From NCBI RefSeq assembly GCF_001883705.2, contig NZ_MDEQ02000033.1:1-64000 (forward strand): DNA of 64,000 bases, read 5' to 3'. The notes beneath the pieces are model-generated. The model ran no database searches. It was not told the origin of the DNA and saw only the letters and a program-made list of their open reading frames with translations. Position numbers and translations under genes: made by a program. This document shows, in pieces, positions 46,008-54,750 of this stretch. Source of the stretch: Burkholderia catarinensis. GTDB lineage: Bacteria > Pseudomonadota > Gammaproteobacteria > Burkholderiales > Burkholderiaceae. The stretch's first letter is position 1; each line of letters begins with the position of its first letter.

Positions 46008-47966
46008 ATGAGCCTGCTGAACTTTCCGAGTGACCGCCCCATCGATCTCGCCTGCCTCGGCCGCGTCGCCGTGGATCTCTATGCGCAGCAGTACGGCAGC
46101 CGCCTGGAAGACGCGCGCAGCTTCCAGATGTATCTCGGCGGCTCGTCGGGCAACGTCGCGTTCGGCGTCGCGCGGCTCGGGCTGAAGACCGCGATGATCT
46201 CGCGCGTCGGCGACGAGCAGATGGGTCGCTTCCTGCGCGAGACGCTCGAGCGCGAAGGCTGCGACACGAGCCAGTTGCAGACCGACCGCGAGCGCCTCAC
46301 CGCGCTGGTGCTGCTCGGGCTGAAGGATCGCGACACGTTCCCGCTGCTGTTCGTGCGCGAGAACTGCGCGGACATGGCCGTGCGCGCCGACGAGATCCGC
46401 GAGGACTTCATCGCCGGCTGCCGTGCGCTCGCGATCACCGGCACGCATCTTTCGACGCCGGCCACGCGCGAAGCGTCGCTGACCGCGCTCGGCTACGCGC
46501 GCCGCCATGGCGTCGTGCGGATCCTCGATATCGACTACCGGCCCGTGCTGTGGGGGCTGACCGCGCGCGGCGCGGGCGAGAACCGCTACGTGCCGGACGC
46601 GCAGGTGACGCGGCAGCTGCAGCAGGTGCTCGGCGAATTCGACCTGCTGGTCGGCACCGAGGAGGAATTCCTGATCGCGGGCGGCGTGCCGCACGACCTG
46701 ACCGGTTCATTGCAGGCGGTGCGCGGGATCACGAACGCAACGCTGGTCGTCAAGCGCGGCGCGCTCGGCTGCTGCGTGATCGAAGGCGAGATCCCCGCGC
46801 GCATCGACGATGCGCCGACCTTCATCGGCGAACGCGTCGAGGTGCTCAACGTGCTGGGCGCGGGCGACGCGTTCCTGTCGGGCCTGCTGTCGGGGCTGCT
46901 GCGCGGCCGCGACTGGGCCGAGTCGACGCGCATCGCGAACGCGTGCGGCGCGATCGTCGTATCGCGCCACGCGTGCTCGGCCGCGATGCCGACGCCGGCC
47001 GAACTCGCGCACTGGTTCGACGGCAGCCGCAATCCGGTGGTCGACGCCGACCGCACGCTCGCGCACCTGCATCGCGTGACGGTACCGCGCCGCGAATGGG
47101 ACGACCTGTGCGTGATGGCGTTCGACCATCGCAGCCAGTTCTACGAACTCGCGGTGCAGGCCGGCGCGGACGAAGCGCGGATCAAGACGCTGAAGCGCCT
47201 GCTCGTGCGCGCGGTCGAACAGGTCGAGCGCACTCGTCATATCGAGGGCCACGTCGGCGTGCTGATCGACGGCGGCGCATACGGCAGCGACGCGCTCGCG
47301 TCGGCCACCGGGCGCGGCTGGTGGGTCGGCCGCCCGGTCGAGCTGCCGGGCTCGCGGCCGCTGCGTTTCGACGAGACGCGCTCGGTCGGCTCGTCGCTCA
47401 CGCACTGGCCGACCGAACAGGTCGTGAAGTGCCTCGTCCACTACCATCCCGACGACAACGTCGACCTGCGCGTCGAGCAGGAGCAGCGCGTGCTGGAATT
47501 GTGGGAAGCCACGCGGGCCAGCGGCAACGAGCTGCTGCTGGAAATGATTCCGCCGCGCGCGGTCACGCCGGCCGGCACCGAGGACGACGCGGTGCTGCGC
47601 ACGATCGCGCGCTTCTACAACCTCGGCATAAAGCCCGAATGGTGGAAGCTCGCGCCGCTGAGCGCCGACGGCTGGTCGCGGCTCGAAGCGCTGGTGGCCG
47701 AGCGCGACCGTCATTGCCGCGGCGCGGTGATCCTCGGGCTGAACCAGCCGCTGCAATACCTCGTCGACAGCTTCCGCTCGGCGACCAACCCGATCGTCAA
47801 GGGCTTCATGGTCGGGCGCACGCTGTGGGCCGATGCATCGCTGAACTGGCTCGCCGGCCGGATCGACGACCAGGCGCTGATCGACGAAGTCGCCGGCAAC
47901 TTCGCACAGCTCGTGGACGCGTGGCTCGGCCGCCGGGGCGCCGCGCGCGCCGCCGCCGCGGCCTGA
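46008..47966 (+). CDS. iolC: 5-Dehydro-2-deoxygluconokinase fused to DUF2090 aldolase-like domain
   Basis: A 652-residue bifunctional protein. Residues about 12-345 are a PfkB-family sugar kinase (LGGSSGNVAFGVARLG, the RENCADMAV segment, GTEEEF and the ATP/anion motif NVLGAGDAFLSG with GAGD at 284-287): phosphorylates 5-dehydro-2-deoxy-D-gluconate. Residues about 360-645 are DUF2090 (VMAFDHRSQFYEL start), whose fold resembles class I-type aldolases and which replaces the separate IolJ that cleaves the phosphate to malonate semialdehyde and dihydroxyacetone phosphate. Start chosen at MSLLNFPSDRP; the upstream frame is not conserved. First gene of the plus-strand operon. Confidence 0.92.
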   Translation: MSLLNFPSDRPIDLACLGRVAVDLYAQQYGSRLEDARSFQMYLGGSSGNVAFGVARLGLKTAMISRVGDEQMGRFLRETLEREGCDTSQLQTDRERLTALVLLGLKDRDTFPLLFVRENCADMAVRADEIREDFIAGCRALAITGTHLSTPATREASLTALGYARRHGVVRILDIDYRPVLWGLTARGAGENRYVPDAQVTRQLQQVLGEFDLLVGTEEEFLIAGGVPHDLTGSLQAVRGITNATLVVKRGALGCCVIEGEIPARIDDAPTFIGERVEVLNVLGAGDAFLSGLLSGLLRGRDWAESTRIANACGAIVVSRHACSAAMPTPAELAHWFDGSRNPVVDADRTLAHLHRVTVPRREWDDLCVMAFDHRSQFYELAVQAGADEARIKTLKRLLVRAVEQVERTRHIEGHVGVLIDGGAYGSDALASATGRGWWVGRPVELPGSRPLRFDETRSVGSSLTHWPTEQVVKCLVHYHPDDNVDLRVEQEQRVLELWEATRASGNELLLEMIPPRAVTPAGTEDDAVLRTIARFYNLGIKPEWWKLAPLSADGWSRLEALVAERDRHCRGAVILGLNQPLQYLVDSFRSATNPIVKGFMVGRTLWADASLNWLAGRIDDQALIDEVAGNFAQLVDAWLGRRGAARAAAAA

Positions 47967-49897
47967 TGCGCGTGCCCGCCATGCCCGACCCGACTCCTCA
48001 CCACCGACCGACGATGACCCCCACCGTGAGACTGACCGTCAGCCAGGCGCTCGTGCGCTACCTGGCCGCCCTGCGCGCCGAAGTCGTCCAACCCGACGGC
48101 CGCACCAGAATCCTGCCGTACTGCGGCGGCGTGTTCGCGATCTTCGGCCACGGCAACGTGGCCGGGCTCGGCGAAGCGTTGCACGCCGAAAAGGACCGGC
48201 TGCCGACGTTCCGCGCGCACAACGAACAAGGGATGGCCAACGCGGCCGTCGCGTTCGCGAAAGCGAATTTCCGCCAGCGGATGATGGCCGCGACATCGAG
48301 CATCGGCCCCGGCGCGACCAACATGCTGACGTCGGCCGCGCTCGCGCACGTCGGCCGGCTGCCGCTGCTGCTGCTGCCCGGCGACGTGTTCGTGTCCCGG
48401 CTGCCCGACCCCGTGCTGCAGCAGGTCGAGGATTTCGAACAGGGCGACGTCAGCGCGAACGACTGCTTCCGGCCGGTGACGCGCTACTTCGACCGGATCA
48501 CGTCGCCCGAGCAGCTGCTCGTCGCGCTGCCGCGCGCGATCCAGGTGATGACCGATCCCGCGCAGTGCGGCCCCGTGTGTCTCGCGCTGCCGCAGGACGT
48601 GCAGACCTTCGCGTACGACTGGCCCGAGGATTTCTTCGCGCCGCCGGTGATCCGGATGCGCCGGCCGCCGGCCGACGTGCTCGAACTCGCCGATGCGCTC
48701 GACGTGCTGAAGGCCGCGAAAAAGCCGCTGATCGTCGCCGGCGGTGGCGTGCTGTACAGCCAGGCGTGGGACGCGCTGCGCGCGTTCGCCGACACGCACG
48801 GCGTGCCGGTCGCCGAATCGCAGGCCGGCAAGGGCAGCCTCGCGTGGGACCATCCGCTGAACCTCGGGTCGATCGGCGTGACGGGCTCGCCCGCCGCGAA
48901 CCGCGCGGCCGCGCAGGCCGACGTGGTGTTCGCGGTCGGCACGCGGCTGCAGGACTTCACGACCGGCTCGCACGCGCTCTATGGCGACGCGACGCTGCTG
49001 AGCCTGAACGTGCAGCCGTTCGACGCGGGCAAGAAACGCGGCCGGCAACTGGTTGCCGATGCGCGCACGGGCCTCGGCCAGTTGTCGGCCGCGCTGGCCG
49101 GCTGGCAAGCCGATCCGGCCTGGACCGCCGCGAACCGCGACCAGGCCGCCGCGTGGAACGCACGCGTGACCGAGCTGACGACGCGCATGCCGAAAGACAC
49201 GCTGCCGTACGACGCGGAAGTGATCGGCGCGGTGCGCGATTCCGCGGCCGACGCGGGGCGCGACAGTGCGCGCGACGATCTCGTCGTGTGCGCGGCCGGC
49301 ACGCTGCCGGCCGAGCTGCACAAGCTGTGGCGCAGCGGCGTGCCGGGCAACTACCACATGGACTATGCGTATTCGTGCATGGGCTACGAAATCGCGGGCG
49401 GCCTCGGCGCGAAGCTCGCGCGTCCCGAGCGCGAAGTGATCGTGATCGTCGGCGACGGTTCGTACATGATGCTCAACGCCGAACTCGCCACTTCCGTGAT
49501 GCTCGGCCGCAAGCTGATCGTCGTGATCCTCGACAACCGCGGCTACGGCTGCATCGAGCGGCTGCAACTGAATTGCGGCGGCGCGAGCTTCAACAACATG
49601 CTCGACGACTGCGTGCCGGAAGGCGGCGAGCGCTCGACGATCGACTTCGCGATGCATGCGCGCGCGATGGGCGCCGAAGCCGTGCACGTGCGCGACATCG
49701 GCGAGCTGCGCAGCGAAATGAAGCGTGCGCGCGCGGCAAGGAAGAGCCAGGTGCTCGTGATCGACACCACGCATCGGCGCACGACCGACGACGGCGGCGC
49801 GTGGTGGGAAGTCGCGGTACCGCAGGTGTCCGAACGCGCCGGCGTCGAAGAGGCGCACCGCGCGTATCTCGACGCGAAGACCCGGCAGCGGCGCTGA
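47966..49897 (+). CDS. iolD: 3D-(3,5/4)-trihydroxycyclohexane-1,2-dione hydrolase
   Basis: TPP-dependent ring opening of trihydroxycyclohexane-1,2-dione to 5-deoxy-D-glucuronate. 643 residues of acetolactate-synthase fold: HNEQGMANAAVAFAKA (Glu that activates TPP), central domain, and the TPP site GDGSYMMLNAELATS with DNRGYGCIERLQ. The ATG at 47966 overlaps the iolC stop (TGATG), suggesting coupled translation; conserved sequence starts near MTPTVRLTVSQALV (ATG 48014), which is an alternative, and neither has a clear ribosome site. Confidence 0.93.
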   Translation: MRVPAMPDPTPHHRPTMTPTVRLTVSQALVRYLAALRAEVVQPDGRTRILPYCGGVFAIFGHGNVAGLGEALHAEKDRLPTFRAHNEQGMANAAVAFAKANFRQRMMAATSSIGPGATNMLTSAALAHVGRLPLLLLPGDVFVSRLPDPVLQQVEDFEQGDVSANDCFRPVTRYFDRITSPEQLLVALPRAIQVMTDPAQCGPVCLALPQDVQTFAYDWPEDFFAPPVIRMRRPPADVLELADALDVLKAAKKPLIVAGGGVLYSQAWDALRAFADTHGVPVAESQAGKGSLAWDHPLNLGSIGVTGSPAANRAAAQADVVFAVGTRLQDFTTGSHALYGDATLLSLNVQPFDAGKKRGRQLVADARTGLGQLSAALAGWQADPAWTAANRDQAAAWNARVTELTTRMPKDTLPYDAEVIGAVRDSAADAGRDSARDDLVVCAAGTLPAELHKLWRSGVPGNYHMDYAYSCMGYEIAGGLGAKLARPEREVIVIVGDGSYMMLNAELATSVMLGRKLIVVILDNRGYGCIERLQLNCGGASFNNMLDDCVPEGGERSTIDFAMHARAMGAEAVHVRDIGELRSEMKRARAARKSQVLVIDTTHRRTTDDGGAWWEVAVPQVSERAGVEEAHRAYLDAKTRQRR

Positions 49898-49959
49898 TTG
49901 CGCACGCTGCCCGCGAAAGCGCCCCGCACACAACACCATCCGAACCAAGGAAGCACCTC

Positions 49960-50889
49960 ATGAGCTGGAACGTCCGCATCGGTATCAATCCCCTGTCGTG
50001 GATGAACGACGACCTGCCGTCGCTCGGCGGCGAGACGCCGCTCGAGACGGCGCTGAAGGAAGGCGCCGAAATCGGCTATGCGGGCTTCGAGCTCGGCAAC
50101 AAGTTTCCGAAGACGGGCCCCGAGCTGAAGGCGAAGCTCGCCGAGTTCGGGCTCGTGTGCGTGTCGGGCTGGTATTCGGGCTTCCTCGCGGAAGTCGCGC
50201 CGGGCATGACCGATGCGGATGCGGTCGCCGCGGAAATCGAGCGCTGCCGCGCGCACATGACGAAGCTGCAATTCAACGACGTGAAGGTCGTCGTCTACGG
50301 CGAATGCGCGGGCACGATCCAGGGCAGCATCGACACGCCGGTCGCGAAGCGGCCGCGCTTCGTCGACGACGAGGCATGGCGGCGCTACGCGGCACGCCTC
50401 GACGCGTTCGGCGCGCACCTCATCGACACATACGGGATCAAGCTCGCCTACCATCACCACATGGGCGCGTACGTCGAGTCGCCCGACGACGTCGACCGGC
50501 TGATGGCGCTGACCGATCCGGCGAAGGTGTTCCTGCTGTTCGACACGGGCCACGCGTATTTCGGCGGCGCGGCCGACCCGGTGACGCTGCTGAGGAAGCA
50601 CGTGTCGCGCGTGGCTCACGTGCATTGCAAGGACGTGCGGCCGCAGGTCGTGACGCAGGCGCGCAACGACGGCTGGAGCTTCCTGAACGGCGTGATCAAC
50701 GGCACGTTCACGGTACCGGGCGACGGCGCGCTCGACTACGACGCGACGCTGCGCACGCTGAAGGACGCCGGCTACGAAGGCTGGCTCGTCGTCGAGGCCG
50801 AGCAGGATCCGGCCGTCGCGCCGAGCTATGCGTATGCGAAGAAGGGTTACGAATCGCTGCGCGCGATCGTCGACCGGTTGAGCGCGTGA
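49960..50889 (+). CDS. iolE: myo-Inosose-2 dehydratase
   Basis: Dehydrates scyllo-inosose to 3D-trihydroxycyclohexane-1,2-dione. A 309-residue TIM barrel with the IolE pattern: GINPLSWMNDDLP, GYAGFELGNKFP, AYHHHMGAYVE (metal His), FDTGHAYFGG and VAHVHCKDVRP. AAGGAAG precedes the ATG. 62 bp after iolD. Confidence 0.95.
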   Translation: MSWNVRIGINPLSWMNDDLPSLGGETPLETALKEGAEIGYAGFELGNKFPKTGPELKAKLAEFGLVCVSGWYSGFLAEVAPGMTDADAVAAEIERCRAHMTKLQFNDVKVVVYGECAGTIQGSIDTPVAKRPRFVDDEAWRRYAARLDAFGAHLIDTYGIKLAYHHHMGAYVESPDDVDRLMALTDPAKVFLLFDTGHAYFGGAADPVTLLRKHVSRVAHVHCKDVRPQVVTQARNDGWSFLNGVINGTFTVPGDGALDYDATLRTLKDAGYEGWLVVEAEQDPAVAPSYAYAKKGYESLRAIVDRLSA

Positions 50890-50941
50890 GCATGCAGGCG
50901 CTTGAACGCCTGAGCCCTACCCTATTGCGGAGCCCCACCCC

Positions 50942-51760
50942 ATGACGATTTCTCCCCTGCTGGTCAAGGCCTCTGCCGACCGCGAAATCTGCAACGTCAC
51001 GCCCGAGTCGGCCGGCTGGAAGCACGTCGGTTTTCGCGCGCTGCGCCTGAAGGCGGGCGACACCGAAACGCTCGACACCGGCGCGCGCGAGCTGTGCGTC
51101 GTCGTGCTCACGGGCACGGTGCGCGCGAACGTCGACGGCGAAACCTACGATGCGCTCGGCAAGCGCGACAGCGTCTTCGAGGACGTGTCGCCGGACGCGC
51201 TGTACTTGCCGGGCGGCAAGACCGTCACGCTGGTCGCGACGCGCGATGCGGAAATCGCGCTGTGCACCGCGCCGTACGCGAGCGGCGACAAGCCGGTGCG
51301 ACGCCTCGACGGCGAACGGATGCGCCGTTCGGTACGCGGGCAAGGCACCAACACGCGCTACGTATGCGACATCCTGATGGGCGACAACCCGGCGGCCGAC
51401 CGGCTGCTCGTCGTCGAGGTCGTCACGCCGGCCAGCCATTCGAGCAGCTATCCGCCGCACAAGCACGACCGCGACGCGGCGCCCGACGAAACCTCGCTCG
51501 AGGAAACCTACTACCACCGGATCGATCCGCCGCAGGGTTTCGCGTTCCAGCGCGTGTACACGGACGACCGCAGCCTCGACGAAGCGTGCGCGGTCGAGAA
51601 CCACGACGTCGTGATGGTGCCGCGCGGCTACCACCCGGTCGTCGCGCCGCACGGCTACAACCTGTACTACCTGAACGTGATGGCCGGACCGAGCCGCGCG
51701 TGGGCGTTCAGGAACGACCCCGCGCACGAGTGGATGCTCGACGCGGCACCGAAGCGCTGA
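50942..51760 (+). CDS. iolB: 5-Deoxy-glucuronate isomerase
   Basis: Isomerises 5-deoxy-D-glucuronate to 5-dehydro-2-deoxy-D-gluconate. A 272-residue bicupin of the KduI/IolB family: N-terminal cupin to about 130, then RQGTNTRYVCDIL-like linker (here RGQGTNTRYVCDILMGDNP) and the metal-binding cupin with SYPPHKHD and EETYYHRIDPPQGFAFQRVYTDD; VMVPRGYHPVVAPHGYNLYYLNVMAG is characteristic. Follows iolE by 52 bp. Confidence 0.95.
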   Translation: MTISPLLVKASADREICNVTPESAGWKHVGFRALRLKAGDTETLDTGARELCVVVLTGTVRANVDGETYDALGKRDSVFEDVSPDALYLPGGKTVTLVATRDAEIALCTAPYASGDKPVRRLDGERMRRSVRGQGTNTRYVCDILMGDNPAADRLLVVEVVTPASHSSSYPPHKHDRDAAPDETSLEETYYHRIDPPQGFAFQRVYTDDRSLDEACAVENHDVVMVPRGYHPVVAPHGYNLYYLNVMAGPSRAWAFRNDPAHEWMLDAAPKR

Positions 51761-51842
51761 ACGGACGACGGGCCCGCGCGCGGCCCGTGACGATGCGATG
51801 CCCGGCACGCGCGCACGAAGCCGGCGATGACACGGAGCCGCC

Positions 51843-52337
51843 ATGGTGACGCCCCTCTTTCGCCTCGAACCCCATGCCTTCGACGATGACACGTCGAATC
51901 CCGCGCTGCCGCACTTCAATGCGGCCGTCGCACGGCGGATGGGAGAAATCGCGGTCAACCTCGCGTCGCGGCGCGGGCTGCCGATCGCGGTGAGCATCGT
52001 CGGCGAGCAGGCGCCGCTGTTCTACTGCGCGCTCGACGGCAGCCACGCGGACGACAGCGACGCGATCCGTCGCCGGCAGAACACGGTGCGGCACTTCGGC
52101 CTGAGTTCGCTCGCGGTCGGCGTGCGCTTTCGCCGCGCCGGCTGGTCGCTGCAATCGCAGGGTCTGTCGGACGACGACTATGCGCTCGACGGCGGCGGCG
52201 TGCCTTTGCGGATCGCCGGGGCCGGCATCGTCGGCGCGATGACGATCGCGGGGCTCGACCCGGAACACAATCACGCGCTCGTCGTCGAGAGCCTGCAGTG
52301 GCACGTCGGCAGGTACGCGCTGGCGATGCCCGCGTAA
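51843..52337 (+). CDS. UPF0303 / heme-degrading-domain (HbpS-GlcG-like) protein
   Basis: A 164-residue protein with the UPF0303 pattern: VARRMGEIAVNLASRRGLPIAVSIV and RRRQNTVRHFGLSSLAVG plus LRIAGAGIVGAMTIAGLDPEHNHALVVESL. The fold is that of GlcG/HbpS; several members are annotated as heme-binding, without clear role. It is 82 bp after iolB and likely transcribed with the operon; its job in inositol use is unknown. Confidence 0.83.
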   Translation: MVTPLFRLEPHAFDDDTSNPALPHFNAAVARRMGEIAVNLASRRGLPIAVSIVGEQAPLFYCALDGSHADDSDAIRRRQNTVRHFGLSSLAVGVRFRRAGWSLQSQGLSDDDYALDGGGVPLRIAGAGIVGAMTIAGLDPEHNHALVVESLQWHVGRYALAMPA

Positions 52338-52389
52338 CCGTGCCCGCGGCGCGACCGGCGCAGCCGCGCCGATCCGCCGTCCCGCAGGA

Positions 52390-53136
52390 TCAGTTCAACC
52401 CGCCGCTCACGACGAGATGCTCGCCGGTCATCCAGCGCGCATCGTCCGACGCGAGGAACACGGCGACCGACGCGATGTCGTCCGGCTCGCCGAGGCGGCC
52501 GAGCGGCGTCTCGCTGCGCACCTGCTTCTCGAGATCGGAACCGATGATGCCCGCGCTGTGCGCGCCCTCGGTCACGATCATGCCCGGGTTGATCGCGTTC
52601 ACGCGAATCTTGCGCGGGCCGAGTTCGAGCGCGAGCACGCCGGTGATCGCGTCGACCGCGCCCTTCGTGCCGCTATAGACGGCGCTGGCGGGCGGCGTGA
52701 TGCTGGTCACCACCGAGCTGATGTTGATGATGCTCGCGCCTTCGCCGAGATGCTTGACGGCCGCCTGCGTCGTGAGCAGCACGCCGAATACGTTCGTGTC
52801 GAACTGCCGGCGGTAGTGCTCTTCGGTGATCGCTTCGATCGGCGCGAATTCGTACACGCCGGAATTGTTGACGAGCACGTCGAGACGGCCATACGTGTCG
52901 ATCGCCGTATCGACGATGCGCTGCGCGTCGGCTGCCTTCGACACGTCGCCGCCGACCGCGACCGCACGGCCGCCGGCTTCGACGATCGCGCTCACGACCG
53001 CGTCGGCACCCGCCTTGCTGCTCGCGTAGTTGACGACGACCGACGCGCCTTCCGCGGCCAGCGCCCTGGCGATCGCGGCGCCGATGCCCTTCGATCCGCC
53101 CGTGACGATCGCTACCTTGCCTGTCAGCTTGCTCAT
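52390..53136 (-). CDS. SDR-family oxidoreductase
   Basis: A 248-residue classical short-chain dehydrogenase: TGGSKGIGAAIA (nucleotide loop), NNSG, catalytic Ser in NISSVVTS, YSGTKGAVD (Tyr-xxx-Lys) and NAINPGMIVTEG. Resembles 3-oxoacyl-ACP or sugar alcohol reductases. Substrate cannot be told. Convergent with the UPF0303 gene, 52 bp apart, so not in the inositol operon. GAGG precedes the ATG at good spacing. Confidence 0.9.
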   Translation of the reverse strand: MSKLTGKVAIVTGGSKGIGAAIARALAAEGASVVVNYASSKAGADAVVSAIVEAGGRAVAVGGDVSKAADAQRIVDTAIDTYGRLDVLVNNSGVYEFAPIEAITEEHYRRQFDTNVFGVLLTTQAAVKHLGEGASIINISSVVTSITPPASAVYSGTKGAVDAITGVLALELGPRKIRVNAINPGMIVTEGAHSAGIIGSDLEKQVRSETPLGRLGEPDDIASVAVFLASDDARWMTGEHLVVSGGLN

Positions 53137-53296
53137 GATTTCATTCCTCGGTCCAAGACTTTCGATGGGGGGCGCCGGTTGCCGCGCTGATGCGGCGCAC
53201 CGGCATGACTGGCAATGTAGGGTGCTGCATCGCGGCGATAAAGCGGCTCGACACGAATTGACTGGCGGGGATAACCGAACAATCGGTCCGGCGCCG

Positions 53297-54001
53297 TCAG
53301 CCGGCGCTCAGCCACGCATTGGCGACATCGCCGCCCAGGCCGTCGAGCGCGCCGTCGTAGACGATCTGTCCGCGCCCCATTACCGCGACGCGCCGCGCGA
53401 GCCGCGGCGCGAACCGCAGCCGCTGCTCGATCAGCACGATCGCGACGCCGTCGGCCTGCAGCGTGGCGAGGCACGCACCGACTTCTTCGACCGCGAGCGG
53501 CGCGAGCCCTTCGGCCGGTTCGTCGACGATCAGCACGCGCGGGCGGCCGGCGAGCGCACGCACCAGCGCGAGCACCTGCTGCTCGCCGCCCGACAGCCGC
53601 CCGGCTTTCACGTCCGCGCGCGCCGCCAGCAACGGAAAGCGCTCGAACAGCCGTTCGAGCGCCGCGCGTTCGGCCGCGCCGCTTGCGCCGCGCAGCCCGA
53701 GCCGCAGGTTGTCGCGCACGGTCAGCAGCGGAAATACATCGCGGCTTTCGGCCACGTAAGCGACGCCGTGCCGCGCGATCTCGAACGTCCGTGCGCCCAC
53801 GCATTCGGTGCCGCCGATACGCACCGAGCCGGCCGTGCGCACGAGCCCCATCACGGCCTTCGCGAGCGTCGAGCGCCCCGACCCGTTGCGGCCGAGCAGC
53901 GCAAGCGTTTCGCCCGGCGCGAGCGCGAGATCGACGCCGTCGAGCACGGGCTGCATCCCGTACCACGCGCGCAGGCCGCGAATATCGAGCAGCGCGGTCA
54001 T
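53297..54001 (-). CDS. livF: Branched-chain amino-acid-type ABC ATPase (LivF-like)
   Basis: A 234-residue ABC ATPase with signature LSGGEQQVLALVRALAG, Walker B VLIVDEPAEGLAP and IVLIEQRLRFAPRLARRVAV typical of LivF. Walker A reads GRNGSGRS at 37-44: the invariant Lys is Arg43, codon CGC. Its start overlaps the livG stop (ATGA). Last gene of a livHMGF operon; it probably pairs with LivG. See findings for the Walker substitution. Confidence 0.9.
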   Translation of the reverse strand: MTALLDIRGLRAWYGMQPVLDGVDLALAPGETLALLGRNGSGRSTLAKAVMGLVRTAGSVRIGGTECVGARTFEIARHGVAYVAESRDVFPLLTVRDNLRLGLRGASGAAERAALERLFERFPLLAARADVKAGRLSGGEQQVLALVRALAGRPRVLIVDEPAEGLAPLAVEEVGACLATLQADGVAIVLIEQRLRFAPRLARRVAVMGRGQIVYDGALDGLGGDVANAWLSAG

Positions 54002-54750
54002 GCGTCGCCCTCACCGAGATACGCGGCACGCACGGCCGGATCGGCGCGGATCGCCTCGGGCGCGCCGGTCGCGACCACCGCGCCGCGCACGAGCACCGTG
54101 ATGCGTTCGGCAAAGCCGAACACCGCATCCATGTCGTGCTCGATCATCAGCACCGTGCGGCCCTGCGTCGTCGCACGAATCAGCGCGATCATCCGCGCCG
54201 CCTGCGCGCGGCTCATGCCGGCCGTCGGCTCGTCGAGCAGCAGCGTGCGCGCACCGCTCGCAAGCGCGATCCCGAGATCGAGCGCGCGCTGTTCCGCATA
54301 GCTCAGTTCGGCGGCCGGCGTGTCGCGCCGCGCATCGAGGCCGATGTCGTGCAGCACGCGCGCGGCCGCGAGATCGACCGATGCCGATTCGCGCAGCCGG
54401 TTCCACCAGCGCCGCCGTTCGGCCGGCGCATGCAGCGCCGCGCAACGCAGGTTGTCGAAGACGGTCAGCCGCGCGAACGCGCTCGTCTGCTGGAAACTGC
54501 GGCCGATGCCGAGGCGGCTCGCGACGACCGGCCCGCGCCCGTGCAGCTCGACGCCGTGCAGCACGACGCGCCCGCGGGTCGGCCGCGTCGCGCCCGCGAT
54601 CACGCCGAACAGCGTCGACTTGCCCGCGCCGTTCGGCCCGATCAGCGCATGGCGCTCGCCGGCCGCGATGCTCAGCTCGACGCCGTCGAGCACGGTCTGC
54701 GCACCGAAGCGCTGCACGACGCCGTGGAGCGCGATCGCGTTGCCGTTCAT
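53998..54750 (-). CDS. livG: Branched-chain amino-acid-type ABC ATPase (LivG-like)
   Basis: A 250-residue ABC ATPase with intact Walker A GPNGAGKS at 38-45, the Q loop IGRSFQQTSAF, Walker B TLLLDEPTAGMS and VLMIEHDMDAVFGFAERITVL. LivG members bear the insert seen here (residues about 95-140). Starts four bases inside livM's stop region, in tight operon order livH-M-G-F. Confidence 0.91.
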   Translation of the reverse strand: MNGNAIALHGVVQRFGAQTVLDGVELSIAAGERHALIGPNGAGKSTLFGVIAGATRPTRGRVVLHGVELHGRGPVVASRLGIGRSFQQTSAFARLTVFDNLRCAALHAPAERRRWWNRLRESASVDLAAARVLHDIGLDARRDTPAAELSYAEQRALDLGIALASGARTLLLDEPTAGMSRAQAARMIALIRATTQGRTVLMIEHDMDAVFGFAERITVLVRGAVVATGAPEAIRADPAVRAAYLGEGDA

